The notes under the pieces were generated by a model that worked only from the letters and a program-made list of their open reading frames with translations, made no database searches and was not told where the DNA came from. The translations under genes were made by a program, and so were the position numbers. Shown one piece after another: positions 54,387-63,244 of a stretch of 64,000 nt of DNA. Origin of the DNA: an uncultured Dehalococcoidia bacterium (GTDB lineage: Bacteria > Chloroflexota > Dehalococcoidia > Lucifugimonadales > CAJWER01). The stretch spans positions 248,001-312,000 of the forward strand of contig OY282442.1 of NCBI GenBank assembly GCA_958296115.1, read 5' to 3'. Numbering within the stretch: the stretch's first letter is position 1; each line of letters begins with the position of its first letter.

Positions 54387-54809
54387 GTGGCTATCGCGCA
54401 GCGCTTGGTGTCGATATTCTTGGTGGCGGTCGCGCTTGCAGTCGCTATCAACTGGATCGCGAGCTCCATCATCGACAACAGCTCCGGCGACTACAACATC
54501 TGGGGCGTCCTGAACTGGTTCATGGCGGCGGCGATCGCGATAGTCCTGGCAGTGAACACCCTGCGGAAGGTCAAGCTGCCGTCCGACGGCTCCATCACGC
54601 GCGAGTACCTGGAAGTCAACGTGTCGTTCTACGCATCGTTGCTGCTGGCGCTCTGGTTCTATTGGAACTGGTTCAGCACGCTTTTCCCGGGGAACGAGCC
54701 TGAGGTCGTGGGCACAATCCACCTGGCGTACTGGGGGCTTATCAACCCCGTTCTCACGGTGCCATTGCTGGGCGCGACCGGGCTTCACCTGTGGCGCAGG
54801 GCTGGGTGA
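54387..54809 (+). CDS. Small four-helix membrane protein, copy 2 of a tandem pair
   Basis: 140 residues from GTG 54387 after GGAGGATAAGTC. It keeps the same segments as copy 1 (NIWGVLNWFMAAA, VKLPSDGSITREYLEVNVSFYASLLLALW, GTIHLAYWGLINP) with changes mostly in the loops and the C-terminus, which suggests both copies are expressed proteins. Start codons differ (TTG in copy 1, GTG here). Function unknown. Confidence 0.75.
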   Translation: MAIAQRLVSIFLVAVALAVAINWIASSIIDNSSGDYNIWGVLNWFMAAAIAIVLAVNTLRKVKLPSDGSITREYLEVNVSFYASLLLALWFYWNWFSTLFPGNEPEVVGTIHLAYWGLINPVLTVPLLGATGLHLWRRAG

Positions 54810-54863
54810 ACGGCGGGTACGCCGCCAGATGAAGCCGAAGCCACGTGGAGAAGGGGGAGAACC

Positions 54864-56486
54864 TTGCCGATAGGCCTGGCATCTTGGCGGGTCGCACGCT
54901 TGTGCCCGGACCGGTTCACCCTTCTGCTCGCGGCCCTCGCAGTGCTGGGTGTGGTCCTTGTCATGGCGCGTCAGTTCCCCTATGGGCCAGGGTTGGACTC
55001 GGACTCCGTTACTTACGTAAGCGTGGCACGGAACCTGATTGCGGGGGAGGGTCTCGTTGAACGCTACGGGAAACCCTACACCGAATGGGCCCCTCTGCAT
55101 CCCATGCTGATAGCCGGGGCCAGCCTTTCCGTTTTCGACCCGAAGGATGTCGTAGGCCCCCTCAATGCGGCTATCTTCGGACTGACCATTTTCATCTCCG
55201 GGTGGTGGCTGAGACAGCGCATCAGGTCCAGACTCCTCGTCATATTCGGCTGCCTTGCCATTATCCTCTCGTTTCCTTTGGCAGGCCTCGCGTCCTGGGG
55301 TTTGTCCGAGCCTGCATTCGTCCTGTTCACAACGCTCTCCTTGATCCAGACCGACAGATACATAGAGGGGAGGAAGCCTTTATCGCTGATTTGGGCAGCA
55401 GTGTTCACCGCTGCCGCCTGTTTGACGCGCTATATGGGTCTTGCTGTGATAATAGCTGTTGGGCTGATATTGATTCTCCAGCGCGGCGCCTCGCCATGGG
55501 AAAGGGCAAAGCTCTGCACGTTGTACACGGTGGTCTCCGCGTCCCCCATCTGCCTGTGGATGCTGCGGAACTTTCTGCTCGTTGGAGAACCCACAGGAAC
55601 CAGGAACTACTCTCCTTACCCGCTGACGGATATTCTGAAGGAGATTTTCGTTGGCATGGGCGGGTGGATTTTCTCCGGTTTCCCTCTGGGGATTCTTGAA
55701 CCTATCGCATCAGTTCTCCAGATTATTGCGATGGCATTGGCTCCGACATTCCTGGCCGCGCTGATCATCGCGTTTGGCTATGTTCTCATACACTCACACG
55801 CGAAAAGCGAATTCGTGGGACGGCTGGAACCCATTCTCATATTCGGTAGTTTCTCATTGGTGTACATCAGCCTGCTCATTGCCGCGATGTCAATGGGAAC
55901 GACAGGACACGGAGTTCAATCGAGATTTCTAACTCCTGTGTACATTCCTCTCCTGTTCTCAGCATTGTTCATATTGGACGCACTCTTGATCTATGGACAG
56001 GAGGAGAGGCCGCTGCGGGTTGCTGGCAAGCTGCCTGCAACTAGAATAATTGTTCAGGGATGGACTCTCATCCTGATCGCTCCGCTTTTCCTCTGGGTTG
56101 TTTATGGATCAGCGATGACTGCACGCTCGATAGCTCAGTTCAACGGCTATAACTTGGAATACGCATCCTTAAGGTTCGTGAATTCCGAAGTCTTGGGGCG
56201 TATTCGAGAAGCTCCCATTGGCGGGCTCACATTCAGCAATGTAGCATCCGCCATATACATTCATACTGATGTCCCAGCCGAACATCACGGACTGCCTAGA
56301 GAATGGGATCGGCTGAGAGAATTGGTCGCAAATGCCAGGGACGAAGTGCATATCGTCTGGTTTAATGATTATCATCGCAACCACATCATCGGCTATGGCC
56401 CCGCTGACCTCCGCGCAATGCCTGAATTGGATACGATAGCGGAATTGGCGGATGGAGTCATATTCAAAGTCAAGTCGAGTGATTAG
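54864..56486 (+). CDS. GT-C/ArnT-like membrane glycosyltransferase
   Basis: 540 residues from TTG 54864 with GGGGGAG upstream. The first extracytoplasmic loop holds GPGLDSDSVTYVSVARNLIAGEGL, the acid-rich position expected of GT-C lipid-linked-sugar transferases. Eleven or so helices follow, then a soluble C-terminal domain of about 100 residues. The coding sequence is visibly less GC-rich than its neighbours from about 55,200 on. It is different from the GT-C-like protein at 2664. Sugar donor and acceptor unknown. Confidence 0.8.
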   Translation: MPIGLASWRVARLCPDRFTLLLAALAVLGVVLVMARQFPYGPGLDSDSVTYVSVARNLIAGEGLVERYGKPYTEWAPLHPMLIAGASLSVFDPKDVVGPLNAAIFGLTIFISGWWLRQRIRSRLLVIFGCLAIILSFPLAGLASWGLSEPAFVLFTTLSLIQTDRYIEGRKPLSLIWAAVFTAAACLTRYMGLAVIIAVGLILILQRGASPWERAKLCTLYTVVSASPICLWMLRNFLLVGEPTGTRNYSPYPLTDILKEIFVGMGGWIFSGFPLGILEPIASVLQIIAMALAPTFLAALIIAFGYVLIHSHAKSEFVGRLEPILIFGSFSLVYISLLIAAMSMGTTGHGVQSRFLTPVYIPLLFSALFILDALLIYGQEERPLRVAGKLPATRIIVQGWTLILIAPLFLWVVYGSAMTARSIAQFNGYNLEYASLRFVNSEVLGRIREAPIGGLTFSNVASAIYIHTDVPAEHHGLPREWDRLRELVANARDEVHIVWFNDYHRNHIIGYGPADLRAMPELDTIAELADGVIFKVKSSD

Positions 56487-56560
56487 ACATTGTATTATGA
56501 TCCCAATTGTGCGATAACATAGGCAATCCCGGCGCAGGCGGCTATCCAGAGGAGCAAGGC

Positions 56561-56914
56561 ATGCCGATACTCGACAAGAAGGATATCGAACGCGAAGACC
56601 TTGGGCCCGGAGTCGAGCGCTGGGCCATAGTTGACGGGACGCAGGGCGCGGACTCGCTCAGCGTCGGCGACGTCGCGATTCAGCCCGGCTCGAAGGCTCC
56701 GACGAACTTCCATCCGACCGAGGAGGCGATGGTCATCCTCGAAGGCGAGTTGGAGGCGATACTCGGCGACGACGTGGTTACCGTGAGGGAGGGGCAGACG
56801 GTGCTCGCGCCGGCCGGCGTGAAGCACGGCTTCACGAACCGCTCGAACGCTCCCGCGCGAGTCATGGCTATCTTCCCCACCGCTAGGATAGAGCGCACGC
56901 TGGTGGAGGATTGA
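56561..56914 (+). CDS. Cupin-domain protein
   Basis: 117 residues from ATG 56561 with AGAGGAGCAAGG upstream. The conserved cupin barrel shows the first motif as PTNFHPTEEAMVILEGELEAILG and the second as VLAPAGVKHGFTNRSNAPARVMAIF. Metal ligands His (FHP), Glu (EEA) and His (KHGF) are in place, though the usual first HxH is reduced to a single His. Small cupins of this kind act as isomerases, dioxygenases or binding proteins; role not determinable. It converges on the EcoRV-type methyltransferase gene. Confidence 0.87.
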   Translation: MPILDKKDIEREDLGPGVERWAIVDGTQGADSLSVGDVAIQPGSKAPTNFHPTEEAMVILEGELEAILGDDVVTVREGQTVLAPAGVKHGFTNRSNAPARVMAIFPTARIERTLVED

Positions 56915-56932
56915 CCGGCGAGGGCGTCCAGG

Positions 56933-57853
56933 TCAACTGGCCTCATACCCGGCGTCGGCCTCGAGGAGCGCCAACTGTTCTATCGCCTCCCGGGGTTCTT
57001 CGCAAGGGGTCGCGTGGAAATTCGTGACCAGCGCTTCGAGCATCGGGTTGCGGTTGTCCTCCTTTGCGCCGACGTGATAGAAGTGCTTACGGGTCAGCAG
57101 ATAGAAGTCGGCCCACAAGCTGCCTATGAACCCGTTCTCCCTGAAATCGTTGCTGTGCCACGTTGATAGGATAAAATTGCATGGCGCGGACGACAACAAC
57201 CGCGCCAAATCGTTCTCACACCGCTCGTCCCATCCATTGAAATAATCGGCGTGACGAGCAATATATGGAGGATCGCAGTAGATCAAGTCTCCATGCGCGG
57301 CAGCCCCGATAGTCTCTGAGAAATCCTGGCAGACAAATTCGTACTTCCCGGCGCTCAGTACGTCCGAGACCATCTGGACCTGGTTGGCTATCTTGGTGAT
57401 ATATGCCTGGGAGAACCGATTGGGTTTGCGACAAAATGGGACGTTGAACTCGCCGTCATGATTGAAGCGAATCAGCCCATTGAAGCAGGCGCGATTCAGG
57501 AACAGGAAGTCCAGCGGATCGCAATATCGATTGAACCGCTCCCTCACTGCGTAATAATGATCACCATTGGACCGCTGAAGCTCAGCCCCTTCCCTCTCAA
57601 GGAACCGGCGCACCGAACCGGAAGCGATCTTCTTCTCGGCGACCGCCTCGTAGAAGTTGATGAGGTGAGGATTGGAATCCGCCAGCAGCCCCTGCCCGGG
57701 TCGGATGTTGAAGGCGACCACCCCCGAACCCATGAACGGCTCGATCCACCTCCCATCGAAATCGGGCGGAATCACTGCCCGAATCCAAGGCACGAGCTTC
57801 GTCTTGATGCCCTGGCACTTGATAGGAGGAACCATCGTTCGGTAGATGCTCAT
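56933..57853 (-). CDS. Type II DNA adenine methyltransferase, M.EcoRV-like (D12 class)
   Basis: 306 residues. The AdoMet motif EPFMGSG at 38-44 precedes the catalytic DPPY at 194-197, the alpha-class order of Dam/D12 adenine methyltransferases. From memory, M.EcoRV shares long stretches with it, for example [15 protein letters not shown], [19 protein letters not shown] and NVPFCxKPNRFxQAYITKI. M.EcoRV methylates the first A in GATATC, so the same target is likely. Its ATG overlaps the stop of the endonuclease gene by 4 bases. This order, nuclease first, needs tight control of methylation before cleavage. AT-richer than the flanks, fitting horizontal transfer. Confidence 0.93.
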   Translation of the reverse strand: MSIYRTMVPPIKCQGIKTKLVPWIRAVIPPDFDGRWIEPFMGSGVVAFNIRPGQGLLADSNPHLINFYEAVAEKKIASGSVRRFLEREGAELQRSNGDHYYAVRERFNRYCDPLDFLFLNRACFNGLIRFNHDGEFNVPFCRKPNRFSQAYITKIANQVQMVSDVLSAGKYEFVCQDFSETIGAAAHGDLIYCDPPYIARHADYFNGWDERCENDLARLLSSAPCNFILSTWHSNDFRENGFIGSLWADFYLLTRKHFYHVGAKEDNRNPMLEALVTNFHATPCEEPREAIEQLALLEADAGYEAS

Positions 57854-58683
57854 TGGAGGTTGTTCCTTGGGACTATCAGAGAGGCATCGCCTCCTCGATA
57901 CTTGACGAACGCTCCCAGAGAGGTGATCTTCTTCGTCCCTCCAGATTCGTCAACAGTGGTAATCCTTCCAAAGTTCATCCAGTAGTCGTCGAACCATCGT
58001 TCCCCAAGGTTGGCAAACATGCCATTCTCGGATAGGATGTCTTCGATTCGCTGAATACTCCCGATATTCGCCGTGTTGCCTGAGCCGCCTTTATCCCCCG
58101 CTATCTTCCATTTCTCGGCTACGAAGAACTGGATGTTCGAGATGACCGACGTGATGGAGTGGAGTTCGCCGATCGGGTGAAATCTCGTCTCCTCTATCGC
58201 TGTGCCATCTGCTCGATCATAGATGGTGCCAAGACAGAAATGCCCCGAGTAAGACCCATAAGGGAACTGAATGTTCTTCGTGCTCGTCCGCTCCTCGAAA
58301 TATCTGCCATGCGAACCGAGAGTAAAGCCTTTGCAGAGCCACGGCCTATTGGGCATCCGGTACGTTGTCTTGAAGTCCAGAGCGAACTTGATAGACTCAT
58401 CGTCCTTGGATACGAACGAGATGTCCGGGTAGTAGTTCTGGTGTTCGGCAAGAACCACCGCGAATCCCTGACGCTCGGCAAAGGCATGAATCTTCGGGAA
58501 GAGATGAATCTCCAGGATCTTGGAAATGACCTTCGTGTCTGACGAGATCGTATAGACATTCTTGAACGTGTCTATGAACCCTTTCACCGTCCACTGGCCG
58601 TCGCTGGCACTCACGTGGTCTGTGAGGCCAGCGGCCAACTCGGTCAGTGCGGTTTTGAACCTGGATTTGGGCGTCATGCTCAC
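57850..58683 (-). CDS. EcoRV-family type II restriction endonuclease
   Basis: 277 residues from GTG 58683 (275 if from ATG 58677), slightly longer than EcoRV (245). Catalytic residues fit the PD-(D/E)xK order: P86-D87 in YYPDISF, then D103-F-K105 in ALDFKTTY; the 16-residue spacing equals that of EcoRV D74 and D90-K92. The EcoRV-like segments [31 protein letters not shown] and [20 protein letters not shown] (recalled from EcoRV) are kept. It should cut GATATC to blunt ends, if recognition is conserved. GATATC sites do occur here (for example near 4213, 17926, 28254), so the partner methyltransferase is needed. Overlaps the amidohydrolase stop by 4 bases when read from GTG. Confidence 0.92.
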   Translation of the reverse strand: MSMTPKSRFKTALTELAAGLTDHVSASDGQWTVKGFIDTFKNVYTISSDTKVISKILEIHLFPKIHAFAERQGFAVVLAEHQNYYPDISFVSKDDESIKFALDFKTTYRMPNRPWLCKGFTLGSHGRYFEERTSTKNIQFPYGSYSGHFCLGTIYDRADGTAIEETRFHPIGELHSITSVISNIQFFVAEKWKIAGDKGGSGNTANIGSIQRIEDILSENGMFANLGERWFDDYWMNFGRITTVDESGGTKKITSLGAFVKYRGGDASLIVPRNNLQ

Positions 58684-59519
58684 AGACCCAGCGCGCGCTT
58701 TGCGTTTTCCAGGAGTATCTTGGGGCGCACTTCGTCGCGGATGGGCAGGTCCGCGAAGCCGTCCAGCCAGCGGTCTGGCTGGAGGTACGGGTAGTCCGAG
58801 CCGAACAGTATCTTGTCCCGCAGCCGCGTGTCGGCCTCGTGCACCAGCGCCTCTGGGATGAACCGAGGCGCCCAGCCCGATAGGTCTATGTAGACGTTTG
58901 GCTTGTGCAGCGCGACGGCTATCTGCTCCTCAATCCATGGCCACGCAGGATGCGCCATTATGATGGTCAGGTCCGGGAAGTCCGCCGCCACGTCGTCGAA
59001 GCCGGGGATAGGCCGGCTGTACTTCAGCTTGAACCCGCCGCCGCCGCGCATCCCGGCGCCCGCCGCGCCGAACCCCGAATGGAACAGCACGGGAACGCCG
59101 AGTTCCTGGCACTTCTCGTACAGCGGATAGAAGCGTGTATCGTCCGGGTAGAACGCTTGGTGAATCGGGTGCAGCTTCAGCCCGCGCAGTCCAAGCTCGG
59201 TGACAGCCCGCTCCACCTCTTCCATTGCAGCCGCGCCCTTCCACGGGTCCACAGTCGCAAACCCGATGAACTGCTCCGGATACGCCCGCACTATCTCGGA
59301 CACGTAGTCGTTGCTGTCCGGCGGCTCCCCCGTGGAGGACTCGGCGTCCACCGAGAATATCACGCCCAGGATGTCCCACGCCGCGTACTGCGCCGCCATC
59401 TCCGCCGCGTTCTCCGGCGCGGACTTCACTCTGAAGAATCGCCGCAGCTCCGCCTCGATGCCCATCTCCGGCAGCCCCGACTGGCGGGGCACGTGTACGT
59501 GCATGTCAATAGCGCGCAT
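58680..59519 (-). CDS. Amidohydrolase-2 family metal hydrolase (ACMSD-like)
   Basis: 279 residues from ATG 59519, with AGGAG eight bases upstream. The metal-site series is MHVHVP at residues 6-9, LKLHPIHQAFYP at about 122, LFHSG at about 146, MAHPAWPW at about 185 and FGSDYPYL at about 240. Members hydrolyse or decarboxylate organic acids; the substrate cannot be inferred. It is unrelated to DNA modification by sequence, yet its stop overlaps the EcoRV-like start, so its transcript probably carries the restriction genes. Confidence 0.9.
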   Translation of the reverse strand: MRAIDMHVHVPRQSGLPEMGIEAELRRFFRVKSAPENAAEMAAQYAAWDILGVIFSVDAESSTGEPPDSNDYVSEIVRAYPEQFIGFATVDPWKGAAAMEEVERAVTELGLRGLKLHPIHQAFYPDDTRFYPLYEKCQELGVPVLFHSGFGAAGAGMRGGGGFKLKYSRPIPGFDDVAADFPDLTIIMAHPAWPWIEEQIAVALHKPNVYIDLSGWAPRFIPEALVHEADTRLRDKILFGSDYPYLQPDRWLDGFADLPIRDEVRPKILLENAKRALGL

Positions 59520-59620
59520 TCGGTATGCTCCTTGCGGCGGTTTAGCCTTCACTCACAGCTGCATGCGCTCGGCCAGCTCCCGCGCGGTCCCAGTACTGCT
59601 TCAATGTAGTTTTGGCATCC

Positions 59621-59660
59621 TGAATCACCCTCCCCTCTCCCTTGACGGGAGAGGGGATTT
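59621..59660. repeat. Extragenic palindromic repeat
   Basis: ATCACCCTCCCCTCTCCC with TTGACGGGAGAGGGG, just past the reverse-strand methyltransferase stop. Confidence 0.75.
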
Positions 59661-60834
59661 AAATAGACTGGGTACTAGCAGGTTTCAGCCTACTTTCCGC
59701 CGTCCGACAGTACTCTGGGGCTATGTCTATTCCCAAGAACCGCCGGCTGGCGCTCTGCGCGGCTACGCAGGTTGTGCCGACGCCTGCGAATGGGTCTAGA
59801 ACTACGTCGCCCTTGAAGCTGAAGAGCAGCAGGACGCGCCGCGCCAGCTCTTCTGGGAACATGGCGGGGTGGCCGAACTCGCGCATCCTGCGCTCCGGGG
59901 CTATCGACCATTTTGCCAGAACCCATTCCTTGAAGGACTCGGCGTCTATGTCGGCGTTGGCGGATTCGCCCGATTTCTTCAGGTCGCCCTTGCAGAAGAC
60001 CTCCAGGAATTCCCACGTGTACTTCAGGTACGGGCTGGACGGGCTCTTCCAGCTGCCCCAGGCCGTGTACTTGCAGTTGTAGTTGTTCTTTTCCCAGAGT
60101 ATCTCGCCCTTCCAGATGAGCCGCCGCTCCATGAAGTAGCTGGATATGACGTGGTGGCTGGGGATGTAGTCCGAGAAGAGGGGCTGCACGTTCACGACGA
60201 TGCGCCCGCCGTACTTCAGGACGCGGATGCACTCGTCGAACACGCGGAAGAGCTTGGCGAAGTAGGACTCCCAGTCCTCGGCGTCGCCGTCGGCCGAATC
60301 GCCGTCTCCCTCGTAGCCAAGCCCGAAGTTGTAGGGCGGCGACGTGAACACCAGGTCGACGCAGTTGTCCGGCATCCGCTTCAGGACGTCCTCGCTGTCG
60401 CCGCAGACTATTCGGTCGGTGAGCTCGGCAGGCATAGGGTTGTCCGCGCGGTCGAAGTCGTGGTCGTTGGCGTAGTAGTGCTTGCCGCGCCGCCGTTCCT
60501 TTCGCTTGCGCCCCGCCACCTTCCGTTCGTCGTTGTAACCGACGTAGAGCCGCTTCCCGCCGTTGACGCCGTAGCTCCTGACGCTCTCGACGGCCCGCAG
60601 AACCGCGGACATCGCTTCTTGGTTGCCGTAAGCGCTGGATACCCTGCTGACAGCTTCGGCTAGGTCATCCACGTTGACCTGCCGCAGCCATACGTCGAGC
60701 GTTCCGTTGTTGCGGACGACCTGGAAGTCGTCCGGCGGGAACTGGCTGTTCAGCAGCCCGATGGCAGCGTCCGCTCTCTCGTCCAGAGCTTCACGCACGT
60801 CCAAGGTGATTTCGCGGTACTTGCCGGTTATCAT
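59659..60834 (-). CDS. Solitary beta-class DNA methyltransferase with extra N-terminal domain
   Basis: 391 residues. Motif IV TSPPY lies at about residue 165 and motif I DPFAGVGTTCVAA at about 352, giving the beta-class order. The TSPPY form is commonest among N4-cytosine methyltransferases, though N6-adenine types also use it. The first ~130 residues (DVREALDERADAAIGLLNSQFPP, NGTLDVWLRQVNVDDLAEAVSRVSSAYGNQEAM) are absent from minimal enzymes and may set target or partner binding. No matching nuclease gene adjoins, so it may be orphan or regulatory. Confidence 0.9.
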   Translation of the reverse strand: MITGKYREITLDVREALDERADAAIGLLNSQFPPDDFQVVRNNGTLDVWLRQVNVDDLAEAVSRVSSAYGNQEAMSAVLRAVESVRSYGVNGGKRLYVGYNDERKVAGRKRKERRRGKHYYANDHDFDRADNPMPAELTDRIVCGDSEDVLKRMPDNCVDLVFTSPPYNFGLGYEGDGDSADGDAEDWESYFAKLFRVFDECIRVLKYGGRIVVNVQPLFSDYIPSHHVISSYFMERRLIWKGEILWEKNNYNCKYTAWGSWKSPSSPYLKYTWEFLEVFCKGDLKKSGESANADIDAESFKEWVLAKWSIAPERRMREFGHPAMFPEELARRVLLLFSFKGDVVLDPFAGVGTTCVAAQSASRRFLGIDIAPEYCRTAESRLKPASTQSI

Positions 60835-60848
60835 GGCGTCTCGTTGTC

Positions 60849-61859
60849 CTAATGTGCGCTGAACTTGATCCTGGGGTCGACGACGGCGAGCAGGATGTCC
60901 GATATGAGGGTGCCGATGACGGTCAGGATGCCCAGCATGAGCACGATGAAGCCCGCTAGCTGTGTGTCCTCGATGAGTATGGCGTCGAGCAGGATAGGCC
61001 CCAGCGTGGGCAGGCTCAGCACAACGGATACTATCACACTGCCGCCCACGAGGCTGGGCAGGAGGTAGCCTATCGTGCTGACGAGGGGGTTGATGGCGAC
61101 GCGCACGGGGTACTTCATGATGAGCTTCGCCGCGCCCACGCCCTTGGCCCTGGCGGTGACCACGTATGGCCTGGCGAGCTCGTCCAGCAGGTTGTTCCTC
61201 ATCACGCGGATCAGGCCGGCTGTGCCGGACGTGCCCAGCACCACGGCCGGTATCCAGAGGTGGTTCAGGAGGTCTATCACCTTCCCGAAGCTCCAGGGGG
61301 CGTCCTTGTAGTCGGCGGAGAAGAGGCCGCCGACGCTCTGGTCAAAGTAGGCGAACGCCACGTACATCAGCACCAGGCCGAGCAGGAAGTCCGGCACGGC
61401 GAGCCCGGTGAACCCCAGCATCGTGAAGGTGTAGTCTCCGATGCTGTGCTGGCGCACGGCGGAGTAGATGCCGACGGGAATGGCGAACGTCCAGGTTACA
61501 ATCACGGTGAAGCCGGTCAGCACGACGGTGAGCCAGAGGCGGTCGCCGATGATCTTCCTGACGGGCTTCTGGGAATTGATCTGGTCCGACCAGACCGCTA
61601 TGGAGCGTCCGAGGTCGCCTTGCGCGAGGTTCGAGACCCACATCCAGTAGCGCATGTACATCGGCTTGTCGAGGCCCAGGTACTCCCGCAGCTCGGCGGC
61701 GATGCGGGGGTCGCCGCCCGAGTCGTTCTGCATGAGCCGGTCGAGGAAGCGATCCGCCGCGTCCCCCTCCGGCAGCTGGATGATGACGAATGAGAGTATG
61801 GAGATGACCCATATGGTGAAGAAGGCCAGGACTATGCGTCGGGACATGTAGGCGAGCAC
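60849..61859 (-). CDS. ABC transporter permease, DppB/OppB type (paralogue)
   Basis: 336 residues and very similar to the protein at 12961, including MLAYMSRRIVLAFFTIWVISILSFVIIQLPEGD, the RPYVVTARAKG loop and the ending LISDILLAVVDPRIKFSAH. Six helices and the coupling EAA motif are present. No other transporter component lies nearby. A short loop insertion (AVWSDQINSQKPVRKIIGD) differs from the relative. Substrate unknown. Confidence 0.92.
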   Translation of the reverse strand: MLAYMSRRIVLAFFTIWVISILSFVIIQLPEGDAADRFLDRLMQNDSGGDPRIAAELREYLGLDKPMYMRYWMWVSNLAQGDLGRSIAVWSDQINSQKPVRKIIGDRLWLTVVLTGFTVIVTWTFAIPVGIYSAVRQHSIGDYTFTMLGFTGLAVPDFLLGLVLMYVAFAYFDQSVGGLFSADYKDAPWSFGKVIDLLNHLWIPAVVLGTSGTAGLIRVMRNNLLDELARPYVVTARAKGVGAAKLIMKYPVRVAINPLVSTIGYLLPSLVGGSVIVSVVLSLPTLGPILLDAILIEDTQLAGFIVLMLGILTVIGTLISDILLAVVDPRIKFSAH

Positions 61860-62235
61860 TGCCTCACCTCTTCACAGGCGGCCGCGGAGCGATGATTATG
61901 GAACGCCACTCTATTACAAGCGCGGGGGCCGGTCAACGGGTCGAGGCTCCTGAATCATCACCCTCACCCTGACCCTCTCCGTCGAGGGAGAGGGGATGAG
62001 GTGGGGATTCGAGGTTCTTTTCGGCTGACTGGCCGGGCACGGCGGGGGACATGATGGTAGGATAAGCGCGGGACGGGGCAGCAGGCCGGACGCCTGCGCT
62101 CCCAGGAGAGGGCGCGGGTTCAACCTCGCCCAGTCCGCCCCTACCGGCACGTGTCCCCACCGTGTCGAAAGAACGGCCACGCTGGGCGGCGGCGCTGTCC
62201 GGGGTTCACGTGGTCGGATGAACAGCGAGGGTGAA
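61860..62235. other. Gap with repeats before a lipoprotein gene
   Basis: Two extragenic repeat arms lie here: CCCTCACCCTGACCCTCTCC...GAGGGAGAGGGG near 61960-62000 and GCAGGCCGGACGCCTGCGCTCC near 62083-62104. No promoter of good quality and no gene is seen. Confidence 0.5.
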
Positions 62236-63162
62236 ATGAGTTCAGGTCTAGCGGGTCGTCGAGAGGAGCGCGGCTGGGTTCGCGCGGCAGCCTTCTTCGT
62301 GTTCGCGGCGGCGGTCCTGTTCATGGTCGGCTGCTCCGGGGATGCGGAGCCTACGACTGTTCCTACCACGGCGGCAGCGCCTACCGCGGCGGCGGCGGAG
62401 CCGTCGGCAGCGCCTACCATGGCGGCAGCGCCTGCGGCTGTACCTACTGCGGCGGCCGCGCCGCCGGCTGTTCCTACTATGGCGGTTGAGCCTATGGCTG
62501 CGCCTACTGCGGCGGTTGAGCCTACGGCTGTTCCTACTACGGCGGCTGAGCCTACGGCTGTTCCTGTCGCGGCGAGCGCAGGCTCTTCAGGTTCCCCAGC
62601 GGAAGCGGCGGCGGCAGCTGTGTTCCCCTTCGAGCGGTTTAGCGGGCTGGAGGGCTGCGCCTCGGGCGCTTCGAAGGACGACCAGAAGGCGGCGCTTGTC
62701 GGGATGGCCAAGTCCTTCTTCGCAGGCAACACGGCGTACGACGAAGAGAGGCCGAGGATAACCCACCTGGGAGGCACCGCCGTTGAGCCGACCGCCCGGG
62801 ACGACCGCAGGAGCGGGGGCATCCGGTTGATAATCGAGTTCAACGGCGACGACAACGGGGAGGTGGCGGAGAAGAAGGCCAGCCTCGACCTGTGGATGCG
62901 CGAGACATACAACGCGCTCTATAACGCAGGATGCGACCTGCTCACGATAGTGGAGATGTCCGGTTACGGCGAAGCCCTGGGCCGCCATCCCATCGGCCCG
63001 GCCGCTCTTTCATGGGCCATAGTCTTCAAGACCAGGATGACGAAGGACGTGGCGGAGTCCGTAGATTGGGCGAACAAGGACAATCTCAACTTCGACGACA
63101 TCTGGGAAACGATGATCTTGAACTTCAGGTGGGAGCAGGCCCTCAAGGGCGGGGGCGAGTGA
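62236..63162 (+). CDS. Ala/Pro/Thr-repeat lipoprotein of unknown function
   Basis: 308 residues from ATG 62236 (GAGG five bases upstream; an ATG at 62218 is the alternative). A membrane segment ends in lipobox FMVGC. Residues about 40-125 are a repeated stalk of (T/A)AAEPTAVPT type. The remaining ~185 residues form a compact domain with two Cys (LEGCASG and NAGCDLL) that could pair outside the cell. The globular part (GIRLIIEFNGDDNGEVAEKKASLDLWMRETYNAL) is not recognised. Confidence 0.75.
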   Translation: MSSGLAGRREERGWVRAAAFFVFAAAVLFMVGCSGDAEPTTVPTTAAAPTAAAAEPSAAPTMAAAPAAVPTAAAAPPAVPTMAVEPMAAPTAAVEPTAVPTTAAEPTAVPVAASAGSSGSPAEAAAAAVFPFERFSGLEGCASGASKDDQKAALVGMAKSFFAGNTAYDEERPRITHLGGTAVEPTARDDRRSGGIRLIIEFNGDDNGEVAEKKASLDLWMRETYNALYNAGCDLLTIVEMSGYGEALGRHPIGPAALSWAIVFKTRMTKDVAESVDWANKDNLNFDDIWETMILNFRWEQALKGGGE

Positions 63163-63244
63163 TTGATGCGAGCGCTGCCTTTCGGCAAGGGCCGGAGCGC
63201 GAATAGTATGGCTTCCGCGATGAGGGAGAGGGCGGTGAGGACGG

